Shown here: one piece after another, positions 1-21,880 of the stretch
Position numbering within the stretch: position 1 is the first letter of the stretch
Layout: the number at the start of each line of letters is the position of its first letter
NCBI GenBank assembly: GCA_029817715.1
Contig: JARUPY010000293.1
Span: forward strand, 1-64,000
Direction: 5' to 3'
DNA length: 64,000 nt
Source: Melastoma dodecandrum
Taxonomy: Eukaryota; Streptophyta; Magnoliopsida; Myrtales; Melastomataceae
Translations under genes and position numbers: made by a program
Notes under the pieces: generated by a model
What the model was told of the DNA's origin: nothing
Database searches by the model: none
Seen by the model: the letters and a program-made list of their open reading frames with translations, nothing else

Positions 1-10542
<10,542 letters not shown>

Positions 10543-12409
10543 GCCAGCTATATATTGGATGCCCCAATAAGGTCTATTCTTTTTCCCAGCAGGAGGAGTT
10601 ATTCGGTGCTGGGGGGGATTCCAGGTGGGGGGCTTATGTATTCTTTTCTGTAAATGCTCCTTTTGTCTTTCTAGGAATATATACGCGCTAGGTTTTGTCT
10701 TTTGTAGATTTGAGGAATAGAGAGAAAGAGAGAGAGAAGTAGCAAGTGTCTGGAAAATTGTTGTCTGTTTGTATAGAAGTTAAAAAATGGGAAGAGGCAG
10801 GCGCTTTGCTACAAACCCAAAATCAAAATGGAATGGGGGATGATTATCCCATTTGTATATGACACAAGTCACGGTTGGAGTTTTTCATGTATTAATTAAT
10901 ATTAATTTTTTTTAATTTAATCATTTTTGGTATTTATTTCATACCCCTCCGACTTTTGAGCCAGACTATTTTGGGCCTTGTAGAATAAATATTGGGGGGT
11001 GGGGGTGGAAACATTAGTTTGTTAAGGTGCGTTGTTATTTCTATTACAACCAGCGGGCAGTATATCCAAACACCGAGTCAAATCTCATGAGCCATCCATA
11101 AATACGCCGTGGAGTAACGACCACACTAACTCCTACTGTAACGATTTTTTTTAATGGGATTGTATTTATATCCCGAAAGTACAACACACAACGATCGTAC
11201 AACTTCAAAATTTTGTTAATGTTAAAATAATATTATTCAATCCCATCTATATATTATATATCGACCGAATCATGATATTTTACATTTATATTTTAGCACT
11301 TGTATAATATAGTTTGAACTTAAATTATAAAGAAGGTTTAGGTTTTCGTCGTAAACTATATGTTAGCTCGGTTCAATATGGACAAAACTTTTAAATAAAT
11401 AATAATTCCAATTCATGGTTTAGCCCATATGATTAACTTATATTCATGATCCGGTCCATGAACATAAGAATGATCCCCTAAAGCCTATAACTAGAGTCAC
11501 CTCTCTCATTTCACAAGTAGTTCAAAAGGGACTGACTAGCTTCTTATAGCTTAGAGAAAGTTATGCCGAATTTCAGCCATAAGTTTTTCCACTATCTTGA
11601 ATACCAGTGATATCAAGCTTTTATAACTTTCGTCACTCTCGTGAAGACCCGTCGAATGAAAGCTTCTACCCCCCCTAAAATGTTATTCGCCACTGGCCAC
11701 ACGGGTCTAGCTCTACGGTCGTCTTCTTCAACATACCTTTCGAAGCTCCCACGGATATTTGCACGAACATCAACTCATAGTATAAATTTAAAGGATTCAC
11801 GTATTTTCTTGTGATTATAAATTATAACTACGATATATTCGATACGATGATTTGTTTGATCATTTCTAGCGTGAAATTTTGTATTCGTACGAATACCTAA
11901 TTTTTTTTTTTTTTTTTGGTTTTTGGTAAACCCCACCTCGGGGATTGTCGATGGCAAAAGTAAACTACAAGCATAAATTCACCGACTACGGTGCATTCGG
12001 ATATGAGTAATGGAATGGAAGGACCATTGGCTGAAATATCAATTGCCACACCTCATCGTTGTGGTTGTTAACGTGTCTCTCGTTCGTTCGATGACAAGTA
12101 GCAAATTTTGATTATTTTATTTATGGGAGTGACAGTGTACTCTTTATTCATTTCATTTTCTAAAAAAAAAATTAACTTAAACATGAAGAAAGATTAGCGT
12201 ACAGATTTTTATTTCTTGCATCAATCGGTAGACTCGCATCACCAGCCAACGAAATACATTTGCTATTAAATAATGAAGTTGAGTAGCACGTAATCGTCGA
12301 GGTCTCTTTTACTCTTACATAACTCATATAATAATAATAACACTTAGTTTATACGGTCCATAGGAAATTGAGCATGTGTTCATGTGCCTCAACCCACATA
12401 GGCTAAAGC
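10543..12409. other. Intergenic, tail-to-tail between INO80 and the UGT
   Basis: This AT-rich stretch separates two convergent genes. It holds the INO80 3' UTR (an AG-rich run near 10720-10740), a T run at about 11910 and no reading frame with recognisable content. I see no RNA gene or repeat with defined ends. Confidence 0.6.
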
Positions 12410-13777
12410 TTATCTTGAGATGTGGGCGATGAACGGATCCAGCTCCGCCCGAGAATCCCCTCCGCCCGACACCCAGCACTTCCGGACCTCGACCCCCAAC
12501 TCCGTCGCCCTCCTCCTCCGCTCCTCTGAGCCCATCACCTCGATCACGGCTCTCTCTATCGTTTCCGAACTCACCAGACCATCCCTTGATGTGTCGTCTT
12601 TATTTTGGACATGGATGCCTACACGGAGCACGCTCGTTAAAAGCTCGGCGTTCTTGATCTGGTCGGAGTGGATTGGCCAAGCTGCGACGGGGACCCCCAT
12701 GCTGATGCTCTCCATGCACGAGTTCCATCCACAGTGGCTCATGAATCCTCCTGTTGATCCGTGCCCCAGGATTTCCAGCTGTGGCGCCCATTCCCTCAAC
12801 ACCATACCGGCACCGCTACTCTCAATCTTTTCCTCGTACCCATCCGGCAGCTCGATCTTTGACACTTTGCCTTGGCTGAAAATGTCTCCCGTGTCGGCTT
12901 CTCTCAGCACCCATAAGAACTTATGGCTGCTCTTCTCGAGCCCAATGGCGAGCTCTCGTAACTGATCGCTAGTAAAAGTGGTTGTCGTCCCAAAGGATAT
13001 GTACAGCACAGACCTCTGCTCCTGCCTGTCCAACCACTCCATGCAACGGCATGGACTTCGATGTGCCACCGGGGATAGCTTCACAGGGTTGAATGGCCCT
13101 AATGGCCAGTGCTTCCACGAGCTCTGATTATCGAGTTTGTCAATGTAGGTGCCCTCGACGGCCCGGCACGTGTTAAATATGATGCCGGAGGTTTGTCTCT
13201 TGAACTCGTACTGCGAGCGAGCAAACTCCAAGAAATCGGGCGTGTAACAGCGGAGAAGCTCGTTCTTGTCCTCAGCAGCGATGAACCAATGTATGGTGAA
13301 GGCAGAGACGCTATGGAAGGTGTAGGACTCAGTGTTTGGCAAGGAAAACGATTCACGGATGGTGGATGCCATGAGCGAGTCGTTGATAACGACAAGGCGC
13401 CTGGCGGAGGAGGAGAGGAATCGTATGAGGGCGGAAATCGGTTCAAGGAGGTGAACATTAGCATGGCGGAAGGCGGGGATGAGGTGCGAGGGGAACTTGT
13501 GGGAGGAATTAGGGTTTGGGGGAGGACATGGGAAAGGAGGGGCCGCGAGATCATGGAAGAAGATGTTGGCGGTGGGGGCGGCGGAGGACCGGAGGAGGGC
13601 TTGGTTGTTGTGGGAAGAGGCGGCAGCGAAGTGGATAGGGATGTCAGGGTAAGTGGAGGCGATGAGCGAGGAGAGCTGGAGGAGTTGGTTGATGTGACCT
13701 TGGGCGGGCAGCGGCACCATCAAAACGACCACGTCGACCATTTCGGTGGCGTTGCCGTGAGGGGAGGTAGGATGCAT
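12410..13777 (-). CDS. UDP-glycosyltransferase, zeatin O-glucosyltransferase-like (UGT family 1)
   Basis: A single-exon frame of 455 codons, the usual length for plant family 1 UGTs, which move glucose from UDP-glucose to small acceptors in the cytosol. The N-terminal VPLPAQGHINQLLQL motif carries the catalytic His (about residue 28), with a partner Asp in VINDSL (about 132). The C-terminal PSPG box runs from about 330 to 373 (WAPQLEILGHG, then HCGWNSCMESISMGVP) and ends in SDQ; Gln at that place is typical of glucose users. The start motif and the MESISMGVPVAAWPIHSDQ form resemble zeatin and cis-zeatin O-glucosyltransferases, which store cytokinins as O-glucosides. The acceptor itself is inferred only from this likeness. 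The ATG at 13777 is preceded by a TATA-like box. Third codon positions are GC-rich compared with the flanks. The frame is intact. Confidence 0.88.
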   Translation of the reverse strand: MHPTSPHGNATEMVDVVVLMVPLPAQGHINQLLQLSSLIASTYPDIPIHFAAASSHNNQALLRSSAAPTANIFFHDLAAPPFPCPPPNPNSSHKFPSHLIPAFRHANVHLLEPISALIRFLSSSARRLVVINDSLMASTIRESFSLPNTESYTFHSVSAFTIHWFIAAEDKNELLRCYTPDFLEFARSQYEFKRQTSGIIFNTCRAVEGTYIDKLDNQSSWKHWPLGPFNPVKLSPVAHRSPCRCMEWLDRQEQRSVLYISFGTTTTFTSDQLRELAIGLEKSSHKFLWVLREADTGDIFSQGKVSKIELPDGYEEKIESSGAGMVLREWAPQLEILGHGSTGGFMSHCGWNSCMESISMGVPVAAWPIHSDQIKNAELLTSVLRVGIHVQNKDDTSRDGLVSSETIERAVIEVMGSEERRRRATELGVEVRKCWVSGGGDSRAELDPFIAHISR

Positions 13778-13839
13778 ATCAAGGCTTAAAACCTGTGAAT
13801 GTACGTAGCAATTCGATATATTTGGAAGTCAGTTTATTT

Positions 13840-13847
13840 TATAAATA
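13840..13847 (-). promoter_or_regulatory. Probable TATA box of the UGT gene
   Basis: TATTTATA on the minus strand lies 63 bp upstream of the UGT start codon. That would leave a 5' UTR of roughly 30-35 nt. Position and sequence fit a plant TATA box, but no transcript supports it. Confidence 0.4.
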
Positions 13848-16800
13848 GGTGTTAACCTATGAAACGAACGAAAAGAAGAGAGTAAATCTTTAAAGAAGAG
13901 ACGAGGGACAGAGAGCGCAAAGAATGCGATGGTAAATAAATGACATGCGTTGAGAAAAGGGAAAATATATCTCAATCTAAATTTATACTCATAGTGAAAT
14001 TTTTTACATCCGTTGATGTGACCGTACAACAAAAATTCTTTATCCAGTTAATTTTCGATAAAAAACCTGATCCGATTCGATTCACTCTCCCGATAGGTTA
14101 CGCGTGCGCCAACAATTTTGACTTTATAAAAGGGGGATAGGTTTGGATTGGGGGGTGTCAAGTCAATTAATTATTCCTCCTCCTCGTTCCTTCATCAACT
14201 TGAACAAGTAAATTTATCCTATACAAATGGACCTATATTTGTACAATACACCTTTGCGAGTCATCTAAGAGCACGTGGTTTGTAAACATTTAATTAAAGA
14301 AAAATTGGGTGGGGGAATTAATAAGGGGAAAACGAATTATCCCATTTTTGGCCTCTACTAACACCCACCGTTCAACTTCCCCATACATAACTTAGGTATA
14401 TACATGTTGGCCGTGTTTTTCTTGTTGTTGTTATTGTCAGGGGGATAAGGATGGGGGGCATAGTCGTCGTGGCCTTCAATTTCTCCAAAAGGCAGACAAC
14501 TTTGGTGTTGTCTGGCGCTTCGCAGTAGTAGTAGTAGTATTAGTAATAGAGTGAGGGTGATTGTGGAAGTGGATATGAATTCAGAATTGACCCCCCCCCG
14601 GCGAACTGATGCGATTCAAAGTTAATGCTTGGATCTTATCATGCATGTGAGACGCTGAGCTGTGAGTGTGTGAATTTTTCAGAGTTTTTGTTGATCGAGT
14701 AAAATAAAGAAAATTCGTCAAATAATTTGTTGAAAATACAAAACAATCGTGGTATGGATTACGATGCAGTCTAAACACACGACACTAATACACTCAGTGA
14801 AAAAAGGACCGTAACGTTACACAAAATATCTAAAATTGTGTGACTTTAGTAGGCTTATTAAATTACAAAGAAAAGAGACAAGTGTATATTCTTTCATGGC
14901 CATGGTCAAGTGGGACTGAATTCATGTGCGCTTGTCTCACGAAAAGGCGTCATGAGGTCTCTCGTATCCACAGTTTTACCGATGACGGGTTTTTTCTCGA
15001 CTGTATTTTTAGTGATATTTTTCTTTATATGTTTTGATGCATTTTGAAGTATCCATCATAATAATTCTGAATCGCAATTCCTTTGTATCGCAATCTTAGT
15101 GTCGAAGAGACAATATATCAGATATTTTAAAAAAGTAGAGTCCGCATCCCAAAAACGAACACCTTTTCTTTCTATTATTACAAAAAGAAACAAACGGGAT
15201 CCATACCATATCTTCAGACAACCTCTCGATTTAGGTTTGGTAGTATCAGGCTGGGTGCTGGAAAGACTGAGAAAGACAAAAAACGTGATGGCAGCCCCCC
15301 ATTTTAGGTTTTATGTTTCGGATCAGACCAAACTTGTTCGGAAAGCAACTTGTAGATGAGCCTAACCCTAGATTTCTTTTGGGTTACTGGGAACTCGACA
15401 CGTGTGTTCTGGGATAAGGATTATTCCTTCTCTGATGTTGGGGACAGTTCCTACCTATCTATAAAGATGCGACTTTCGTTGGGTTTTAGGACGAGGGATA
15501 AAAAAAAGAAATAAATATGGAAGTGTCGTACAAAATGTAATAGCTTTAATTCTTTCGACGGGAGGAATCTTCCTAGGCGACATTTAGGTGGCCACCTCCT
15601 GTTTCATCTTTTTGATTTCTTTCTCTCATCCAAAATTTCCAAATATGCATTCAAACTCGCCAGGTTAACCAACCAACGCCAACCAAAAAAAGGAAAGCTC
15701 GTGACGGATCGCATCGCGATTGGACGTCCCTCCTTTTTGAGGCCTAGAGGGGGATTTCCGACACGTGAAGAAGACGATTGCCGGAAGTTTGGGGAAATGC
15801 AAGGACTGGGTGGGAGACAATCTTGGACTGATCTACCCGGCGCTGTCACCTTTTCCTTTGTCACCTTTCCGACATAAACTGTGTTTAAGGCATGATCGAT
15901 ATGCATGATCAGTCTCATCTGGTCGTGGAGAGTAGTAGTGATGGTTAGACGAGAGTCACAACACAGGTTCAATCAATTAACACGTCAACTTTTGATTCGT
16001 CCTGCCCTTGCGTTGCCTGATTTCGCACCTAGTTTCTCGAAACTTTGTCTTAGGGAATAATTTGTCCGGCAAAACCTCGTGTAATGACAACTTTTGGTCA
16101 TAAAAGCCTTGGAAATAATCCATCTCAATCGTATAAACCTAATAAGAAGTATATGATCTGCTTTGGGTAACCTCCCCTAGTGGGGACGATTATTAATGCT
16201 TAGTTATCATCTAATGGGATCGTGATTAGAGGCACACACACTCGTTACAATCTCTCTTACCTTTTTCTTTTCTCTTTTTCTTTGGGACTCAACAAGACAT
16301 GACCAAGGCCAAACTCCCCTAACGACTTCTCCAGGTCCGGTTCCTAGGGAGAATCCACACGTGTCGAACCGGGAGAGTGTCGTGTCCCTCGATGTCGACC
16401 ACAAATTTTTTCTCTTCTAGACTTCCTACCCTTTTCCCCCTCGTTCAGAAATAGGCTTTCGGTCTTCTCTACTCACGGGGATCACAGCCTAAGCTCAAAA
16501 TGTCCCCCACCACTTCCCCCGTGAAGATGCATGCAATCCATGTAATATAACATGTGGATCATGCAACCAGAGATTCGATCCGACCAATACTTTAAAAAGA
16601 TGTTAGAATCATGTGCGTGGGGTAGATTTCCCAGGCATTTATATTTATATTGAGGCCAGTTTTTAGAGAAAGCTTGTTTCACTGCTCAACTAAAGGAGAA
16701 TAAACACATTTAGCGAAGTTATGTCTACTTCTCCATATAGCGATCAGCAGGTTATTTGCTCGAAATCGGTCTCGTCGGGAATATATGACCACGAACTATC

Positions 16801-18022
16801 GGAGTTCGATTTTGAAATTCTGATTATGATCGGTAAATTTTTATAAGACGCAAAACGTTCTTATTAAAAAAATTTATAGATCATGATGAACGAATGATTC
16901 GCAAGATATTGTAGAAAAATTCAAAATTCGTCGAAATTTTTTTTTTTTTTTAGCTTCTTAATAAATCGAATTAGGTATTTGTAACTCCAAATTAGAATAT
17001 TCGAGGAATTGTTGAGGCGCCCTCCCCGATTTGCCCTACAAATTGGTCTCGTTCGGGCACCAACTATGAACTTGATCTATATTTTTAGTCTTTATTGTTA
17101 ATGTAGCCCTTTGGTAGATTAGTAAAAAATGTGAGGCGTATGTGTCTTGTCCTATGAGCTTAATAAGAAAATTAAACACCCCCAGCTACTCTCTCCTATA
17201 ATTTTACATTAGCAAAAAACTGTGATCACAAAACCCACATATAAAAAATGAAATCCTCTTCTATAATAATTATATTCCTAAATAGTGTTCTTTAAATAGG
17301 AAAAAGAATATGAAATAAAATAAATAATTTTAAAATTTTAAAAATAATACCCTCGCCCTAAGAAAGGAAAAGGGAATCTAATTTATAAAGTCCGACTTCA
17401 TTAGAGTGTATTTCAATAATTCGACTTTTTAAGTCGGTGCATGAACAAAGTTGAATTTTACAAATCCGGCTTCGAAACATTTTGTTATAAATTTTGAAAC
17501 CATCTGTACCTTTTCGTAATTTTTTTTTTTACTAACCTTACCTTAAAATGGAACAAGCCAGCGTCTATTGAATAGACGACTTCACTCCACACGATGCCGC
17601 CTCTCTGGCAAACTGGAAAGTACAAATAAAAAAGGACCGAGAAAGGTAAAGTACGCCAAGTCTACCCTCAGCCAATGAATGAATCAATACAACAACGTCT
17701 CGTTCGTTCCGCTCTTGGAGGCAAGGAATATGAGAAGCATATGAGGAAAGGAGAAATGAACCAGCGGATCTCCTTTCGCAATCAACTCACCCTCTTGCTT
17801 GTAAGAGGGTCGTTTTGATAGAAGCCAGGCCAAAACAGTGGTGACATAACTTCCTTCCACACTTCCTGGCCAAACCAAACTAACCAAATGACAACTGCCC
17901 CGTCCTTTTCTTTTTTTCCTTGGCCACCTGATTCCTGCCAAGGCTGAAAGGGAACAAAGAACGTAAGGGTGACTAAACAATTGAGTTGATAATGGTAAGA
18001 ACAAGGAAGTCGTGCCTCTTAC
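13848..18022. other. Long intergenic region, no gene recognised
   Basis: About 4.2 kb between the UGT promoter and the 3' end of TFIIB. Short frames here (for example 15604-15972 minus) have no recognisable domain. Three ACACGTG (ABRE/G-box core) sites occur at 15398, 15761 and 16357. Several A/T runs are present, such as that near 16938-16952. I see no LTR, RNA gene or protein remnant. Confidence 0.5.
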
Positions 18023-21000
18023 TCATGGACTGCTGAGGTTCTTGAGATCCTCCTCCTTGGCATACCAGCTCGGTATGATCTTTGAGATATGCGGATAAAT
18101 GTCTTTGAATGAGTTCCTGATTGTCCCTTCTGCGACTCCAGTCGCGAGCGATATATCTGCATGCCCCAGGATAAAAGGTCATTAGGCATGTTTCATGTGG
18201 CAAAGTTTCTTGTTTACGGGGACTGAATCATAGCACAAGTTAATGATTTCCAGCCATGTTATGCCAAACTGCAGGTAACATTTTCTCCTGAACTCGAAAT
18301 AAGACATGAAAAATGAGAATGGAAAAGGAAAAACACCTCGAAGAGGCTTCTTGTCATCAGACAGCTGAGTTATGATGTAAATAACAGCCGCTGCTATGGA
18401 AATGGGGCTCCTCCTGCATTTTGTTAGTCAAACGGAATAGATAAGAATAAAAACAATCCAAAGTCCCTTAAAAAAAGAAGTGTGCATTTAACCCCGAAGA
18501 AATTAATAAATTACTCAAAAAGGCATTTTGTTACAGAGAATATCGTGCTTACGCAATAGAATTGGTGCAAAGAAGGTTCATGAACTAGACACGGTGGTGC
18601 AAACAAATTCCATGAGACTGTCTATATGCCTGAATAATGGATTGTAGTAATGGAAGTATAAAACAAAGCGAAATTCGTCACATTCAATAAGTCCGCATCA
18701 ACCATGTTTGGAATAGACTTCAGGCAATCAACCATATTAGGTGGGAGGGGGATCATGTGGCGGACAAATTGGCAAGGATGCCTATGATTCGGTAGGATGA
18801 TTATGTTGCCCTTTATTTCTCTCCTGATATAGTCATCAACCTTTTGCAAAGGGGCATTCCATGTCCCATGCATTATGAATTCTGTAACTTAAGATCCCGA
18901 ACGCTTATCTAATGCTACCTATCCTTCACTACCAAAAAAAAAAAAATATCATGTAAAAAACGAGTCCCCAGACACACATGATCATGGTTCCGAATGTCCT
19001 AAGTTTTGGTAAAATCTGACATATAAGATACAAGCAAGACTAGCTAACACTGAGGTCTTCCATCATAAAAAGCATCAAATATTCACAGATTTCAACATTG
19101 AGAAGACAAAACAATGTCACTCCTAGCCAGATGTTCAAATAAGCCAAACAAATAGGAGAATCCATAAGAAGCTAAAGAATAGGAATGCACTAGTCAGCAA
19201 TGGCCCTAAAATGTAGAATAAAGAAGAGATCTGAAGGTTCAGAATAGCAAGCCTAAAAGAAAACCACAGTAGAAGTAAATGTCATAGTGTAATGACGTAG
19301 CAACTGCTTTTTTAGAGGAACCCAAACCCAGAGGCAATATTCATGGCCATCAAGGATATGTCCACTACTAATTGAAGCCAAGGAAGGATTGTTTTTACCT
19401 TATATCAAATTCCTCTGACTTCTTCACAGCTTCTTGAGCAGCTTTCACTGCTTGATGATTCATACCAACATTTGAACAGAAACGCCTCTAATGTATTTAA
19501 CAGATAAGTTTCATGAATGAGCTAGAAATAGGCAATTGACAAAACTATTCAAAGAGAATAGAGTAACAGAGTAGGCGTTTCACCATAAAATCTGCAGCAT
19601 GTATGGTTCCTATTTCCACGGACTGACCATTTTCTAACCCCAGCTGCTTCACTATGTACTCCTTTGCTCTACCTATTTCCTTCTTGGTTGCACCATTTGC
19701 AATAGAACATATTTCTAATCGAAAAGTATAACTTTAGGGATGAGACAACAAAGATAACAACAGCAACAGCATAGAGCCATACCCTTCACAGTGCGAGGCT
19801 TATCCTCTTGTCGACACGCAATATACAAGCAAGCGGCCAGTAAAGCATCTTGATTTCTTCCTCTGCTAGACTTTTGATCTTCTACTCTCTTAAAGATCTC
19901 ATTGGCTCGATCCTACAATTTAAGAGACATCACACAACTTCAACATCACAGTAGGGCGTTATCGACAGACAATTACTATTGCATACAGAACATAATAGAA
20001 AGTTAAGAGAAATGTTAAATGTTGTCAGCAATGCCCCAGAGCCTCATAAAAATTTTAATGGAAAAGATGCAGATATCGAGATCCAGACTTTGGAGAGCAT
20101 TAAAGCAAATTCAAGGGAATGCCATGCTCATTTTGCATCGATAACAATCCTTGGAATTGCATAGTGATATCTTAAACAGATATACCAAATAAACAGTGGA
20201 TGGATCTGTCTTGAGAAAAGTAAAATGCTCCCTAGCCCTAGGAAACACATTATACCTAACTACAGTAAAACTTAACTAAAATGGTGAGTCTGGATGACCC
20301 ATCAAATTGTTAAAGCACAGAAAATAGACCCATTCTCCCCCCTCGCCCATCCCCAGTAATTCATATGGATATACAGAATTGCTTCCATACAATAAATGGT
20401 ACAGCCGACATATGTTTCTCAGAAAAAACAGAACAATTTTTCAAGCATTTGATTTGCTTCATGTGATTAGCAGGCTAGAGACAAATGAAACAACTGTTAA
20501 AAATGTTGATCAATGACCTATTCTTCTCAAATGGAACAATTAACTCTAAATTAGTCAACAAAAAATATTAAACATGCATGGCATACCTTGATAGTTGCCA
20601 CTAGCCCCAACCTGGAGAAGAGAAATGCCAAGTAAGTACCATTTACGATTGAATCGAGATATCAACTTGCAGATTACGTGTAGCCATTCGATTGACAATA
20701 ATCCCCACGTTGCTCTCATTCTCCAAGTAAAAAATGCCAATCAGAACTAAAGTGCAAATGATTAAATCTGGAACTGAATACTCTCATAAAATTGCCACCA
20801 TTTCGAAACTACAGCTTCTGCAACTCACTAGGAGGCCGTGAATTAGAAAGGGTGTATCAGGTATCTAACAGTTGTTGGAGACATGAAAACCTAAACCACA
20901 TTAATGATAATACATTTTACAAATTAGAACCAAAACCACATTATTGTGGTGAGTATTTTCAGCCAAGGAAGTTTAAGGTGCCCTCTTCAAACCTACTGCA

Positions 21001-21695
21001 ACCTCAAAGGCCGACCTCTATGACTAAACACAGCCCAGGAATCATCATTCCAAAACACTGTTGGGTTCACATACTCCCTAACACCACAACTGTAAACAAA
21101 TCAAAGGTCCCAAAGCAACAGTTCTTTATCCCACAAAACAACCGGATTGCCAGGATTTGCATCAGATTATATGTAGGCGATTTCGATTAGGAAAAAAAGT
21201 TAGCACAACAATCAAAGTCACTATATCCAACAGTTTTCCCATGTTGCACCCGGAATCTTCGACCAACAACACATCGAAGACCAAGCCCAGACCAACATCG
21301 ACAGCGATCAAGCCAAACCAAACCAGATGACTCATCACTCACCGATCGGACATGATGGCAATAGTCTTGAACGCGGCGATCAAGCCACGATCGGGATCAG
21401 AACCGCGGCCCTGCCAACGGCCAAGGGAAGACGTGAGGAAGTCGCCAGTGGTGCCGTTGGGCTTGGTGATGACGGTGGAGAGTCCGCCTTCAGTAAGGAG
21501 GGGGTTGGAAGGGCCGCCGACGCGGACGGGATCATTGTCGCCGGACTCGTTGGCGAAGGTACGCCACTCGGAGGTCTCGTCGATGGAGTGGGACTCGAGG
21601 ACAAGACCGCACTCGGAGCAGACGGTGTCCCCGGCGGAGTGGTCGAAGACGACCTCCGTGGGCCGCTTACAGTCGCCGCACCACGCGTCCGACAT
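18023..21695 (-). CDS. TFIIB: Transcription initiation factor IIB (TFIIB)
   Basis: General RNA polymerase II factor bridging TBP-bound promoters to the polymerase in the nucleus. Seven exons join in phase: 21343-21695, 20587-20611, 19783-19912, 19584-19714, 19399-19487, 18337-18413 and 18023-18156. They give 312 residues, the usual plant TFIIB length. The N-terminal zinc ribbon has C6, C9, C26 and C29 (WCGDC, VCSEC). The B-reader/linker follows ([10 protein letters not shown]), then two cyclin-like repeats; [14 protein letters not shown] and [20 protein letters not shown] are hallmark stretches. The protein ends [11 protein letters not shown]. Exon 2 is a 25-nt microexon encoding LGLVATIK plus one base of the preceding Arg codon. 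Intron 5 (18414-19398) holds a LINE fragment in antisense. Exon 1 is strongly GC-rich, the rest is not. All splice sites are GT-AG. Confidence 0.95.
18600..18946 (+). mobile_element. LINE fragment 1 (5'-truncated, 3' end with poly-A), in TFIIB intron 5
   Basis: The 3' end of the same LINE family found five more times here. Frame-broken remnants of the RNase H C-terminus are visible (a [16 protein letters not shown] piece at about 18750-18776, then [15 protein letters not shown]). The family 3' tail follows (CTGTAACTTAAG, TTATCTAATGCTACCT, TTCACTACC) and a 13-A run at 18934-18946. It lies antisense to TFIIB. The 5' end is uncertain (18550-18700). It is more diverged in coding sequence than the other copies and may be another subfamily. 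Confidence 0.75.
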
Positions 21696-21867
21696 CGCCG
21701 CCGGTCGGATCGCGAGGGGGTTAGACCGTTACAGCCTTTTTTTGGTGGGTGGGGGGTGCGTTCACTTATTTTAGAAAATCCTTAATTTCTTTTACGTTTT
21801 AAGAAGTTACCTTTACGACTTTCTTTCTCAGTTTTTATGGGAGGAATGGGTTTCTCGGAGAGGTGGG

Positions 21868-21880
21868 TATATATTTATAG
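21868..21880 (-). promoter_or_regulatory. Probable TATA box of TFIIB
   Basis: On the minus strand the sequence reads CTATAAATATATA, 173 bp upstream of the TFIIB start codon. It is a strong TATA match and would give a 5' UTR of about 140 nt. The assignment rests on sequence and spacing only. Confidence 0.45.

Noticed and set aside
13099..13789. Long frames opposite and overlapping the UGT gene (151 and 226 codons)
   Set aside because: Shadows of a GC-rich coding exon; the real UGT frame has catalytic motifs, while these are low complexity.
15604..15972. 122-codon minus-strand frame in the 13.8-18.0 kb gap
   Set aside because: No domain, no splice context and no codon bias; length is within chance for this region.
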